Shown here: positions 8,563 through 16,703 of the stretch, one piece after another
Numbering within the stretch: position 1 is the stretch's first letter
Layout: each line of letters starts with the position of its first letter
Assembly (NCBI GenBank): GCA_002309655.1
Contig: DBXM01000004.1
Span: 49,921 to 106,042 of the forward strand
Length of the DNA stretch: 56,122 bases
Reading direction: 5' to 3'
Origin: Mageeibacillus sp. UBA1212
GTDB taxonomy: Bacteria > Bacillota > Clostridia > UBA1212
Position numbers and translations under genes: made by a program
Notes under the pieces: model-generated
The model's input: the letters and a program-made list of their open reading frames with translations, nothing else
What the model was told of the DNA's origin: nothing
Databases searched by the model: none

Positions 8563-8652
8563 ATAAAAGAAGCGGATTGGGACCCGGAGGCGCAATTAAG
8601 CGTGCGGGAACAGGCTCCGGCCGCGGATTACTGAGACTTGAGGGAGGCTTTT

Positions 8653-9615
8653 ATGTGGTTGCTATTTGCGCTGATATCGTTCTTCGCGTGGGGTGCGGCA
8701 GACCTGTTCTATAAGAAGGGGTCCGCCGAAAACGAAAAATACAGCCACCTCAAGGTGTCGATTGTCGTCGGCGTCGTTATGGGCGCGACGGCAGTCGTGA
8801 CGCTGCTCACGAAGGGCATTCACTACGACTTCAGGAACCTTCTTGTCTACCTGCCGGTTTCGGCGATGTACATTTCGTCGATGACGGTGGGCTATTTCGG
8901 GCTGCGCTACCTGGAGGTGTCGGTCTCGTCCCCGATCCAGAACGCCAGCGGCGCCGTCAGCGCGATCCTCTTGATGATCGTGCTCCGCGAGCTTCCTGAC
9001 ATCTACACGGCCATCGCGATCGTTCTCATCACGGCCGGCGTGGTGCTGCTCGGCATTCTGGAGCGCAGGCGCGAGGTCGAGTATCTGAAAGAGACCGACC
9101 GGAAGTACAAGATCGGGTTCGTGGCGTTCATGATGCCGATCCTCTACTGCGTGCTCGACTCGCTCGGGACGTTTTTCGACGGCTGGTACCTGGACGACTG
9201 GGAGAAGACGCCGCTTATCGGCGTGACCGAGGACACGATTGAGGACGTCGCGAACGTTTCGTACCAGCTGACGTTCCTGATCGTCGCGGCGGTGCTGGCG
9301 TTTTACGTTTTCGTGATCAGAAAGCAGAAGCTCGCGTTTTTCCGCGAGGAAGGGCAAAGGACGCCGACGACCGTTTTCAGGGTGGTGGCGGCGGTTCTCG
9401 AGACGGTGGGTCAGCTTGCGTACGTTTACGCCCTCAGCGGGAACGCGATCGCGGCGGCGCCGGTCATTGCCAGCTACTGCGTCGCAAGCCTTGTTTTCGG
9501 GCGGATCTTCCTGCGCGAAAAGCTGACCTGGAAGCAGTACGCGGCGGTCGCGCTTGTCGTGGCGGGAATCGTGATCATGGGCGTGCTGGAAGGGCTCGCG
9601 GCGGCGGCCGGCTAA
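8653..9615 (+). CDS. EamA/DMT-family transporter
   Basis: A 320-residue polytopic membrane protein of the drug/metabolite transporter superfamily. About ten hydrophobic helices are arranged as two EamA-like halves. The first starts MWLLFALISFFAWGAADLFYKKG, with the helix-4/5 signature PIQNASGAVSAILLMIVLREL. The second ends with APVIASYCVASLVFGRIFLREKLTWKQY and a final hydrophobic helix. A hydrophilic stretch lies between the halves (about 160-205). The substrate cannot be deduced; export of a metabolite or amino acid is usual for the family. GGGAGG (8642-8647) fixes the start. The small membrane protein gene follows after 33 nt and may be co-transcribed. Confidence 0.9.
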   Translation: MWLLFALISFFAWGAADLFYKKGSAENEKYSHLKVSIVVGVVMGATAVVTLLTKGIHYDFRNLLVYLPVSAMYISSMTVGYFGLRYLEVSVSSPIQNASGAVSAILLMIVLRELPDIYTAIAIVLITAGVVLLGILERRREVEYLKETDRKYKIGFVAFMMPILYCVLDSLGTFFDGWYLDDWEKTPLIGVTEDTIEDVANVSYQLTFLIVAAVLAFYVFVIRKQKLAFFREEGQRTPTTVFRVVAAVLETVGQLAYVYALSGNAIAAAPVIASYCVASLVFGRIFLREKLTWKQYAAVALVVAGIVIMGVLEGLAAAAG

Positions 9616-9648
9616 CCGTGGAAGAATGACGCCGGAAGGAGAATTACA

Positions 9649-10002
9649 ATGGATGACGGCTACAAAGACGAGAATAAACCGGAAAACGCGGAAAAGAGCA
9701 GGAACGGACTAATATTGGCCGTTCTGGCGGTGATCGCGGCGTCGATATTCGCGGCGGGACTGTTCCTGGGCGGCATCGCCCGGTGCACCAACGCCAAAGA
9801 GGTCATGAACGCAATCGCAACCGGAATGTTCTTCGCGGCGCTCGTTTTCGTGATTCCCGCCAGCGTGGTCAACATGGCAACCGGCAAGAGCAAGGGCGGG
9901 AACGGCAGACCTGACCGCAAAAAATGGGTCACGGCGGCGCTCCTGATTGGCGGAATAGTGGCGCTGGCGGCGCTGGTGCTTACGATCATAGGGTGGTTCT
10001 GA
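9649..10002 (+). CDS. Small membrane protein, unknown function
   Basis: A 117-residue protein with a charged N-terminus (MDDGYKDENKPENAEKSRNG) and three hydrophobic helices at about 20-42, 55-76 and 93-116. A basic KSKGGNGRPDRKK loop separates the last two. No family is recognised. GGAAGGAGA (9634-9642) precedes the ATG. It starts 33 nt after the transporter gene and is probably in its operon. Confidence 0.78.
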   Translation: MDDGYKDENKPENAEKSRNGLILAVLAVIAASIFAAGLFLGGIARCTNAKEVMNAIATGMFFAALVFVIPASVVNMATGKSKGGNGRPDRKKWVTAALLIGGIVALAALVLTIIGWF

Positions 10003-10094
10003 AATCAGGGCTGACATTAGGACTGAAATCCGGACCGCGATCCGGGCTGCCAGGGTTCTTTCCTGAAACAAGGTCAAATCAATAAAAAAAGTAC

Positions 10095-10123
10095 TTGACA
10101 GGGCGGTTTTTCAGTGGTATCAT
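10095..10123 (+). promoter_or_regulatory. Promoter of the tRNA operon
   Basis: TTGACA (10095-10100), a 17-nt spacer and TATCAT (10118-10123), ending 40 nt before the first tRNA. Confidence 0.85.
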
Positions 10124-10163
10124 ATATTGGCGCTTCGGGGAGCGCGATAAAATTCCCGAAAAT

Positions 10164-10240
10164 GGCTGTGTAGCTTAGCTGGTTAGAGCGTCCGGTTCAT
10201 ACCCGGAAGGTCGTGGGTTCGTGTCCTACCACAGCCACCA
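10164..10240 (+). tRNA. tRNA-Met (anticodon CAT), elongator type
   Basis: A 77-nt cloverleaf: acceptor GGCTGTG/CACAGCC, anticodon stem TCCGG/CCGGA with loop TTCATAC (CAT at 10198-10200), T-stem GTGGG/CCTAC, encoded CCA at the 3' end. The fully paired first acceptor base and lack of the initiator GGG/CCC anticodon stem argue for elongator Met. A lysidine-modified tRNA-Ile2 is the alternative. Confidence 0.92.
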
Positions 10241-10244
10241 TATC

Positions 10245-10319
10245 GGCCCCTTGGTCAAGAGGTTAAGACACGGCCCTTTCACGGCTGCGACACGAGTTCG
10301 ATTCTCGTAGGGGTCACCA
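10245..10319 (+). tRNA. tRNA-Glu (anticodon TTC)
   Basis: A 75-nt cloverleaf: acceptor GGCCCCT/AGGGGTC, anticodon stem CGGCC/GGCTG with loop CTTTCAC (TTC at 10278-10280), encoded CCA. It lies 4 nt after tRNA-Met, so both share one transcript. Confidence 0.96.
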
Positions 10320-10326
10320 GAAGAAG

Positions 10327-10358
10327 TCCACGTTGCAATCAGGCGGCGTGGATTTTTT
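10327..10358 (+). terminator. Terminator of the tRNA operon
   Basis: TCCACG (10327-10332) pairs with CGTGGA (10347-10352) and is followed by six T (10353-10358). Confidence 0.85.
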
Positions 10359-10416
10359 CATGCCTTCAGGCAACAAACCGCGGGATTCGCCGTAAATAAG
10401 CCTAAAATTGAACAGA

Positions 10417-10488
10417 GTGAATTTTCAGTGAATATTCACCGATAAAAGTGAAAATTCACTTTACAAAGTGAACGAAATGTGGTATAAT
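10417..10488 (+). promoter_or_regulatory. Promoter with three tandem 12-bp palindromic operators
   Basis: TTTACA (10460-10465), a 17-nt spacer and TATAAT (10483-10488) form the promoter. Upstream lie three copies of GTGAA-NN-TTCAC: 10417-10428 (last base mismatched), 10428-10439 (perfect) and 10448-10459 (perfect, abutting the -35). A half site GTGAAC is at 10468-10473 in the spacer. The placement predicts repression by a dimeric helix-turn-helix protein, most simply the downstream winged-helix regulator acting on itself. Confidence 0.85.
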
Positions 10489-10517
10489 ACCAAACGAAGG
10501 AAGGGGGGGAGAAACGA

Positions 10518-11813
10518 ATGTATTACGAAAATGAAAAAACGGAATACAAGCTGAGATTTTCCGACGACGTTCTCAAAGAAGTCGTGGCTTTCGCAAACAC
10601 TTCGGGAGGGGCCGTTTATATCGGCGTGGACAACGAGGGAAACAAAGTCGGAGCCGGCGATTATGACGAAGAGTATCTGAAAATCACGAACGCGATCAGA
10701 GACTCGATACTGCCGGACGTTACGGCTTTTGTAAAGTACGAAGCGTGCGAAAACGGCGTGATTGCGGTGCACGTTGCGGAAGGGTCGAACAAACCGTACT
10801 ATATCAGGTCGAAGGGCTTGAGACCGGGCGGCGTGTATGTGCGGCATGGGGCGTCGAGTGTTCCCGCCTCGCACGAGGCAATCAGAACGATGATAAAGGA
10901 GAGCGACGGCGACTCTTTTGAAGAGATGCGTTCGACAGACCAGGAACTGACGTTCGAATTCGCGACAGAGGCGTTCAAAAGGTACGGGACGGAACTCGGA
11001 CCCGAAAAGTTCAGGACGCTCGGAATCACAAAGGACGGCATGTTCACGAACCTCGGGCTGCTTTTGTCGGACAGCTGCCGGCATACGACCAAGGTCGCGG
11101 TTTTCGCAGACGAAGAACGGACGGTCTTTCGCGACAGCAGGGAGTTCGGGGGCTCGATCCTCAGACAGTTTGAAGACGCAGCTGCCTACCTTGCGCTTTG
11201 CAACAGAACCGGCTCTGTTATCAGCGGCCTTACAAGAACCGACACGCGCGACTATCCCGAAGAGGCCGTCCGCGAGGCGCTTTTGAACGCGCTTGTGCAC
11301 AGGAACTATTCTTTCAGCGGCAGCATTATTATTAACATAACCGAAACGAAGGCGGAGTTCATTTCGCTTGGCGGGCTCGTTCCCGGGCTTACGAAAGAGG
11401 ACGTTGTGATGGGTATCTCGCAGCCGCGTAACAAGAACCTGGCGGAGGTCTTTCACAGGCTGCGGCTTATCGAGAGCTACGGCACCGGAATCAGAAGGGT
11501 ATTCAAGCTATACGAGGGGTTCCCGGTGCAGCCGTCTATCGAGGTGTCGGCAGGCGCCTTCAAAATGGTTCTCCCGAACATGAACACCGAACCTCCCGCG
11601 GACAACGCCCCGACCCGCGAGGTCACCGGCCAGATGAAGAAGGTGCTTTCATACCTTGACGAATACGGTACGATTTCTGACAGCGAGGTCGAATCGCTTC
11701 TTGACGTCAAGAGGACGCGCGCATATCTGCTGATGCGGGAAATGAGCGAAATGGGGCTTATCTGTTGCGAAGGCAGGGGCAAGGACAAGAAGTATCAGTA
11801 TCAGGCGGGGTGA
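10518..11813 (+). CDS. AlbA_2 / ATP-binding / winged-helix putative transcriptional regulator
   Basis: A 431-residue protein of the family often annotated as RecG-like or divergent AAA-4 regulators. The N-terminal AlbA_2 (Schlafen-type) domain spans about residues 1-125 (ETEYKLRF, VAFANTSGGAVYIGVDNEG, GGVYVRHGASSVPAS). The middle holds the GHKL-like ATPase region with EAVREALLNALVHRNYSFSG and IESYGTGIRRVFKLY (about 245-325). The C-terminus is a winged helix (about 370-425) with VESLLDVKRTRAYLLMREM. The biochemical role of the family is unsettled; it is often linked to stress or mobile DNA. The start is set by AAGGAAGGGGGGAG. A promoter with three palindromes lies directly upstream and suggests autoregulation. 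Confidence 0.88.
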   Translation: MYYENEKTEYKLRFSDDVLKEVVAFANTSGGAVYIGVDNEGNKVGAGDYDEEYLKITNAIRDSILPDVTAFVKYEACENGVIAVHVAEGSNKPYYIRSKGLRPGGVYVRHGASSVPASHEAIRTMIKESDGDSFEEMRSTDQELTFEFATEAFKRYGTELGPEKFRTLGITKDGMFTNLGLLLSDSCRHTTKVAVFADEERTVFRDSREFGGSILRQFEDAAAYLALCNRTGSVISGLTRTDTRDYPEEAVREALLNALVHRNYSFSGSIIINITETKAEFISLGGLVPGLTKEDVVMGISQPRNKNLAEVFHRLRLIESYGTGIRRVFKLYEGFPVQPSIEVSAGAFKMVLPNMNTEPPADNAPTREVTGQMKKVLSYLDEYGTISDSEVESLLDVKRTRAYLLMREMSEMGLICCEGRGKDKKYQYQAG

Positions 11814-11887
11814 GACGCAAGTAAAGCGCGGGAAAGCTCATGGCGGTTTGAACCTGCCGAATCAGTTATGCAAATACATACAAAAAG

Positions 11888-11922
11888 ACCGTCCGCGGGG
11901 GTGCGTCCGAGCGGGCGGTTTT
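11888..11922 (+). terminator. Intrinsic terminator after the AlbA_2 regulator
   Basis: ACCGTCCGC (11888-11896) pairs with GCGGGCGGT (11911-11919, one G-T pair) and runs into TTTT. Confidence 0.82.
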
Positions 11923-12037
11923 GCGTTTTCACAAGGGGCTGCAAAGAAGGCTGTAAGGGCTCCGCGAGAGGCGGCGCGGAAGGTGCCGGACCAGACGGGA
12001 AAAATGAAAAAATAAGAAGGAAAAACTTAAAAAACCC

Positions 12038-12066
12038 TTGAAAAAAAAACACAAATTGAATATAAT
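12038..12066 (+). promoter_or_regulatory. Promoter of the SipW/TasA surface locus
   Basis: TTGAAA (12038-12043), a 17-nt spacer and TATAAT (12061-12066). It lies inside the nominal 5' extension of the first peptidase reading frame, which shows that the true start codon is downstream. Confidence 0.8.
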
Positions 12067-12202
12067 AACGTCGATACTGTGTATTGTGAATTCGAAAATT
12101 TCGGATTTGCAATATCTTCGTACAGACAGTGCGGATTTATCCTTTCAAGCGCCCGCTCAACACAAAAAAGAACGCGACGTCCGGAGAAAGAGGAAAGAGA
12201 AA

Positions 12203-13090
12203 TTGAAAAATTCAAAGCAGGAACAAAAAAACGAAAAAAATACTGCTTCCAATAAGATCCTGACGGTAGTGGGAATTATCCTTTGTGTAATCCTCGTACC
12301 GATTCTCGTCGTGAACATTACGATGATCATCAAGGGCCTCGTGAACAAGGACAAGGTTCCGACCGTAGGCGGATTTGCGCCGATGATCGTTTTGACTGAC
12401 TCCATGAATCCGCCGACAGCCGACGAGTTTGCGCCGATGTATCCGATTGACATGACATTCAAGGATACCGCGACGTCAGGAACCAGAGCCGAAGTCAAGG
12501 AGCTCTTCGTCAACAGAGTCGACACCAAACGCACGCTCGAGCTTTCAATCGACGGCGAGAAATCAACATTCAAAAAAATAATGAGCGGAGACCTGATCAT
12601 CATCAAAACCGCGAAGGCCGAGGATATCAAGGTCGGAGACGTTATTTCGTTCTTTGACCCTAAGTCCGGAAGTTCGGCGGTCGTGACCCACAGAGTCATC
12701 GCTCTTGAATACAACGAGGCGACTGGTGAGCTGATCAATTTCAGAACGCGAGGCGACAACAACAACGCAGCAGACCCCGATCCGGTTCCGGTTGAGAACC
12801 TGGTGGGTAAGTGGACGGGAAGGACGTTCGGCGCGCTCGGAAACATCGCTATCTTCCTTCAGTCGACCCCTGGCCTCATTCTGTGCATAGCGGTTCCGAT
12901 AGTGCTTCTGGTGGGCTATGAGATCATCCGCCGCAGAAAGACCGACACAGCGAAAAAGAAAGACACCGACGCGCTCCTCAAAGAGCTTGAGGAATTGAGA
13001 GCTCTCAAGGAGAAGGCGGCGGAGCAAAAGGCCGAAGGCGAGGAGGATTCCGCTAAACCGGAAACGGCGGCGGAAAACACCGAACCGTAA
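12203..13090 (+). CDS. SipW-like signal peptidase I (first copy)
   Basis: An ER/archaeal-type signal peptidase with a Ser/His rather than Ser/Lys dyad. About 295 residues if it starts at the TTG at 12203 behind GGAGAAAGAGG; the longest frame runs back to 12038, but that codon is the -35 box. One N-terminal membrane helix (about 20-45) precedes the catalytic TDSM (Ser67). Then come SGDLIIIK, KVGDVISFF, VTHRV (His163), RGDNNNAADPDPV and a second hydrophobic segment, with a Lys/Glu-rich tail. An insertion of about 55 residues separates the SM motif from GDLI, where SipW-type enzymes usually have about 5-15. It should cleave SipW-type signal peptides of the fibre subunits downstream. Confidence 0.85.
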   Translation: MKNSKQEQKNEKNTASNKILTVVGIILCVILVPILVVNITMIIKGLVNKDKVPTVGGFAPMIVLTDSMNPPTADEFAPMYPIDMTFKDTATSGTRAEVKELFVNRVDTKRTLELSIDGEKSTFKKIMSGDLIIIKTAKAEDIKVGDVISFFDPKSGSSAVVTHRVIALEYNEATGELINFRTRGDNNNAADPDPVPVENLVGKWTGRTFGALGNIAIFLQSTPGLILCIAVPIVLLVGYEIIRRRKTDTAKKKDTDALLKELEELRALKEKAAEQKAEGEEDSAKPETAAENTEP

Positions 13091-13311
13091 GGACCTCAGG
13101 GAAAAGCGGGTTAAATCCGCCGGACAATAGCAGATGTACCTTGAGACGTGAGCTGCCTTAAGGGAAAGCGTGCACGCGGGCGTGCGGCTCGCACTTAATG
13201 TTTTGTTATTCTTCCTCCGGAAGCCACGACGGGGGTGAATATAACAGATTCCCCGTAGGGGGGAGAATAAATCGCCCATTGAGGGCAAAATTTTGAAAGG
13301 AGTATTTTGTT
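13091..13311. other. Gap with hairpins before the TasA-like gene
   Basis: A 221-nt gap holding several small GC-rich hairpins, for example CTTCC/GGAAG at 13211-13223 and CCCC/GGGG near 13251. It ends in AAAGGAG (13296-13302) for the gene at 13312. No clear promoter or known riboswitch is visible. The hairpins could set separate mRNA levels for the abundant subunit. Confidence 0.35.
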
Positions 13312-14328
13312 ATGAAAAACAAAATGATGAGAATTGCTTCCGTTCTTTTGGTTGCGGCTCTTATTACCACATGTGCAATTTCCGGCACATTTGCAAAGTA
13401 TGTCACCAAAGCTTCCGGTGAAGATTCCGCTCGCGTTGCGAAGTGGGGCATCGTTCTGACCATGGCTGGCGACGATCTGTTTGCGCCTGAATATAAGGCA
13501 GACGATAAAACGTTTAAAGGCAGCGAAGATAATACGACTCCCTTGAGCGTTCGCGTTGATCCTGATTACCTTGAAGCGGCTACAGAAGAAAGCAGCATTA
13601 CAGACCTCGTAGCCCCCGGCACGACGAATGATAAATTCAAGGCGTCCATCGTTGGTAAGCCTGAAGTTGCTGTCCGTTACACCCTCCACATCGACGCGGA
13701 TTGGAGCGATGTTGTGCTTCCTGCAGGCGAGTACACCGACTTCACACAGCTTGTAAAGAACAATAATGGCGAATACGGCTACTTCAACAAGTTTACACTC
13801 GAGGAAGATTATGCTCCGGTTAAGTGGGACATCACCGTTTCCAAGAACGGTGGAACTCCTATCAGCCTCGTTACATTTGCAAGGGCTTTCAACGAAACTC
13901 TTGCTGAACAGATGGGCATGACCGAGAATGGCTTCTCTGCCAGCAATGCGAAGACTATTGTTGAGAAGTATAAGACACAGCTTGAAACTCTTATTCTTGC
14001 TATGATCAACGATGAAGGCGAAGCCGGCGCATCAAACGCAGCGTTCACAGTTGCTGACGACGGTTCCATTGACCTTTCCATCGACTTCGATCCCAACAGA
14101 TCCCTCGGCTTCCAGTTCGGCCTTGTTTGGACCTGGGCGTTCGAGGCACCGGAAGATGCAACCGAAGAAGAGGCTCTTCTTGTTGACCAGGCTGACACTT
14201 GGCTCGGTAACTTCGCTGCTTACAAAGAGTTTGGCGAGTTGACAGATTATGCCGCAGAGTTCAACGCTTCTGAGGCTGTTTACACAATCGGCTTCAACTT
14301 CACCGCTGCAGCTACCCAGATCGACTAA
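13312..14328 (+). CDS. TasA/CalY-like protein with SipW-type signal peptide
   Basis: A 338-residue exported protein, likely an abundant extracellular fibre subunit. Residues 1-32 form a SipW-dependent signal peptide with the diagnostic SGTFAKYVT (24-32). The mature part continues KASGEDSARVAKWGIVLTM, then a beta-rich body. It ends with FGLVWTWAFE, DTWLGNFAA and a final strand SEAVYTIGFNFTA. TasA-type proteins form biofilm fibres; members with the WTW/D.WLGN pattern are common in clostridial SipW loci. Codons are richer in T-ending triplets (GCT, GTT, CTT) than in neighbouring genes, which fits high expression but is only an impression. An intrinsic terminator follows directly. Confidence 0.82.
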   Translation: MKNKMMRIASVLLVAALITTCAISGTFAKYVTKASGEDSARVAKWGIVLTMAGDDLFAPEYKADDKTFKGSEDNTTPLSVRVDPDYLEAATEESSITDLVAPGTTNDKFKASIVGKPEVAVRYTLHIDADWSDVVLPAGEYTDFTQLVKNNNGEYGYFNKFTLEEDYAPVKWDITVSKNGGTPISLVTFARAFNETLAEQMGMTENGFSASNAKTIVEKYKTQLETLILAMINDEGEAGASNAAFTVADDGSIDLSIDFDPNRSLGFQFGLVWTWAFEAPEDATEEEALLVDQADTWLGNFAAYKEFGELTDYAAEFNASEAVYTIGFNFTAAATQID

Positions 14329-14375
14329 TTTGAAGCCACTACAGGCGAATTAATCGAAATGATTTAAAACCCAAC

Positions 14376-14416
14376 AAGCCCCCGCTCAAAGTGGCGGGGC
14401 GGGGGCTTTGCGGTTT
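14376..14416 (+). terminator. Intrinsic terminator after the TasA-like gene
   Basis: AAGCCCCCGC (14376-14385) pairs perfectly with GCGGGGGCTT (14399-14408), followed by TTGCGGTTTT. It would separate the first peptidase and TasA-like unit from the next genes. Confidence 0.82.
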
Positions 14417-14767
14417 TAATGATGCAGTCGCTTGAGAGTGTTCCCGAAGACCGGCGGGTTGGCGAACAGCCGGGTCGAGCGAAAGCTCACTTCGCAAAAG
14501 AGAACACCCAAAGCGCCGCATAAACACACATTACAAAAGACCTGATTGCGGGACTTTTTAGCTTTTACAAACGCGCATAAGCGAGGCGGAAACAGGCTTA
14601 TAACAAAGGCAGAAAACGCCGGAAATCTCGAATAAGAATATGGACGCAAAGGCTTAGAAATTATGCGCGTCTGTAAATGAGTGTAGAAACTAAAAATTTC
14701 CTAAATACAGGTAAAACCGAAGGCTTCCCGAAAACGCGGAAAGCCGAGTGAAAAGGAGAGCAACGGC
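14417..14767. other. Intergenic region, no gene seen
   Basis: No supported gene in this 351-nt stretch. The short frames present lack a ribosome binding site. The last 20 nt hold AAGGAGAG (14753-14760) for the gene at 14768. I could not pick out a consensus promoter. Confidence 0.4.
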
Positions 14768-15802
14768 ATGGAAAAATATGCGTCGCTTCGTAAAAGAAAC
14801 ACCGGCTCGGCACTGTGGGTGACGATAGCCGTTTTGGTGATATTGGAGTGCTGCGCGGTATCTATGTTATTCGCGCAGATTGTCACGTTTTCGAGCGTGC
14901 AAAAGAGGAACTACATATCGCTGACACAGCCGTCCGAAAACACAAAACTGGAGATCTCGACAAAGGCGAAAAAGGCCGCACCTACGCTCGCTCCGCAAGC
15001 GCTAACTTCGGTAACGAAGGGGCTCAAAACCAGCGGTGCGGGAATGCTCCACTCGACCGGCAGCTATGCGTTCACGACCGACGAGATCAAGGGCGAAATC
15101 GACAAGTTCACCGTTTACGACGAGAACACGGTCTGGTCAACGCATACAGATATAGAGATATTTAAAATTAAATACGACAACAACGGCGACTTGATCTACA
15201 CGGTGAACAGCGACGTAAATGACGACGGCACTCAGGACAAGGTTTTCGCACCGGGAACGGGCAACACGTACTCGTTCACGCTGAAGAACGACCTTGACAA
15301 CACGTCGATTCCCGGAATAAAAGGCAAGTCGCTTGACTATACCGTCTACGTTGACGCTTGGTTCGAGGGAACGGACTATATCATTCCCATCGAGGCAAAA
15401 ATGTACGACAATGATAAGTACCTGCTGGGGTCCGCAGATGAGTGGAAACCTGTTCTTGAGCTCGACCCAATCGAGGATTCCGGGGTTCTTAGCGCCGGCA
15501 AGATCCACGACTACTACCTGCAGTGGCAGTGGCCGTTCGAGAGGTTTGACGGCGAAGGGCTGGACGCGAACGACCAGTTCGACACGATGCTCGGAAACCT
15601 TGCGGCGTCCGGCGAAGAACTCGAACTGCACATCAGAATCTATACGGTTGCCGAGGTTACCGAGGACGAGGGCGGCGACAATCCTCCTCCGACAGGCGAC
15701 AGAGGACTCGTTCCGGTTCTGGCTGTTCTTGCCGTGGCGGTGCTTGTGATCATCATTCTTCTCATTGTTGAAAAGAGAAAATCGAGAGAGGAAGAAGAGT
15801 AA
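14768..15802 (+). CDS. Exported bitopic protein with PPPTGD and C-terminal anchor
   Basis: A 344-residue protein with an N-terminal hydrophobic helix (about 16-42) after a basic start, a beta-rich extracellular body (about 43-300; for example LDYTVYVDAWFEGTDYIIP and YYLQWQWPFERF...DTMLGNLA), and a C-terminal PPPTGD (306-311). A hydrophobic helix (about 318-336) and basic KRKSREEEE tail follow. The WQWPFE...DTMLGN segment echoes the WTWAFE...DTWLGN of the TasA-like protein upstream, so it may be a membrane- or wall-anchored relative, perhaps a fibre base. PPPTGD plus helix plus basic tail resembles a sortase signal but lacks the Leu-Pro of LPXTG, and no sortase is seen nearby. The second peptidase gene follows after 19 nt. 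Confidence 0.75.
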   Translation: MEKYASLRKRNTGSALWVTIAVLVILECCAVSMLFAQIVTFSSVQKRNYISLTQPSENTKLEISTKAKKAAPTLAPQALTSVTKGLKTSGAGMLHSTGSYAFTTDEIKGEIDKFTVYDENTVWSTHTDIEIFKIKYDNNGDLIYTVNSDVNDDGTQDKVFAPGTGNTYSFTLKNDLDNTSIPGIKGKSLDYTVYVDAWFEGTDYIIPIEAKMYDNDKYLLGSADEWKPVLELDPIEDSGVLSAGKIHDYYLQWQWPFERFDGEGLDANDQFDTMLGNLAASGEELELHIRIYTVAEVTEDEGGDNPPPTGDRGLVPVLAVLAVAVLVIIILLIVEKRKSREEEE

Positions 15803-15821
15803 GTTCCGGAAGGAAACGGGC

Positions 15822-16442
15822 ATGAAAGCGGGGAAAATTGTTTTCAGGGCGATCCTGATCGTGATAATAGGCGTGACGGTGGGTATGGCGGTCTACACGT
15901 GGAACGCAAAACGCGTTTTTCACAACGAGATGCCGATGCCGTTCGGGATAGGTTCATCGGTGGTGCTCTCGCCGAGTATGGAGCCTACGCTTCACGTCAA
16001 CGACCTTGTTTTCATAAAGAAGGCAACGACCTTCGACGTTAAAGACATCGTTGTCTATCAGGCAGGGAACACCCTCGTAATTCACCGTATTATAGAGAAA
16101 AACGACGAGAACCGCACCGTAATTACAAAAGGCGACAACAACGACGCGGACGACGGCGAAATACCGCTGGAGTCGATCAAAGGCAAGATGGCCTTCAGGA
16201 TTCCGTACGCGGGCGTCGTGTTTAAGGCGCTGAAGAGCCTGCCCGGAACAATAATAATACTTGCGCTCGCGGCGTTCCTGATGATCATGTCATGGCGGAA
16301 CGAAAAGAAAGAATCCGAGAGCGAGATCGACAGGCTGAGGCTCGAAATCGCGAAGCTGAAAGCCGGGTCGGACGATGAGACGCCCGAGTCGATCGAAGAA
16401 GAAATCGCGAGATTGAAGAAAGAATTGGGAAGCGCAGATTAA
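15822..16442 (+). CDS. SipW-like signal peptidase I (second copy)
   Basis: A 206-residue membrane peptidase, near the normal SipW size. The N-terminal helix (about 5-27) is followed by VVLSPSMEPTLHVNDLVFIK with catalytic Ser52, VKDIVVYQ, LVIHRII with His88, and TKGDNNDADDGEIPLESIKGK. A second helix (about 140-155) and a Glu/Lys coiled coil to the end complete it. The Ser/His dyad marks the ER-type class. The start at 15822 follows GGAAGGAAA; the longer frame from 15765 overlaps the upstream gene. Its coupling with the anchored protein at 14768 and the subunits at 16704 and 17342 suggests a dedicated processing role. Confidence 0.9.
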   Translation: MKAGKIVFRAILIVIIGVTVGMAVYTWNAKRVFHNEMPMPFGIGSSVVLSPSMEPTLHVNDLVFIKKATTFDVKDIVVYQAGNTLVIHRIIEKNDENRTVITKGDNNDADDGEIPLESIKGKMAFRIPYAGVVFKALKSLPGTIIILALAAFLMIMSWRNEKKESESEIDRLRLEIAKLKAGSDDETPESIEEEIARLKKELGSAD

Positions 16443-16703
16443 ATGCTCTTTACGCAAGCGGCGAAAGGCAGAAAGCGTTTACGCGAGAACAATGCGTGAG
16501 TTGCTACTGATGAAAGCATTTAAGGTGTCTTACGACAAATTGCTGCCGCTTGCTTTGCGCGAGCTCCCCGCTCGCAGTACCACCGTACAGCTTCGGGGTC
16601 GCGCACGCAAAAATAGCTATTTAATCAGCACTTCCAAGGACAGACCGACTGAGTCACAATTATGAACAGTGAAGTCTGAAGCATTTGACAGAGGGAGATT
16701 CGA

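Larger units (their letters stand above)
11814..12202. other. Intergenic region between the regulator and the SipW locus
   Basis: This 389-nt stretch contains the regulator's terminator (11888-11922), a promoter (12038-12066) and an untranslated leader of about 130 nt. No other gene is supported. Confidence 0.6.

Noticed and set aside
8434..8634. A 66-codon plus-strand frame before the EamA transporter gene
   Set aside because: It spans the terminator hairpin at 8443-8480 and the next promoter, with no ribosome binding site.
12038..12202. Longer version of the first SipW-like peptidase starting at TTG 12038
   Set aside because: The TTG is part of the -35 box of a TTGAAA-N17-TATAAT promoter, so transcription starts after it; the TTG at 12203 has a better-placed purine-rich site.
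15683..15700. Canonical LPXTG sortase signal in the protein at 14768
   Set aside because: The motif is PPPTGD, lacking the Leu-Pro of LPXTG, and no sortase gene is seen; reported only as a resemblance.
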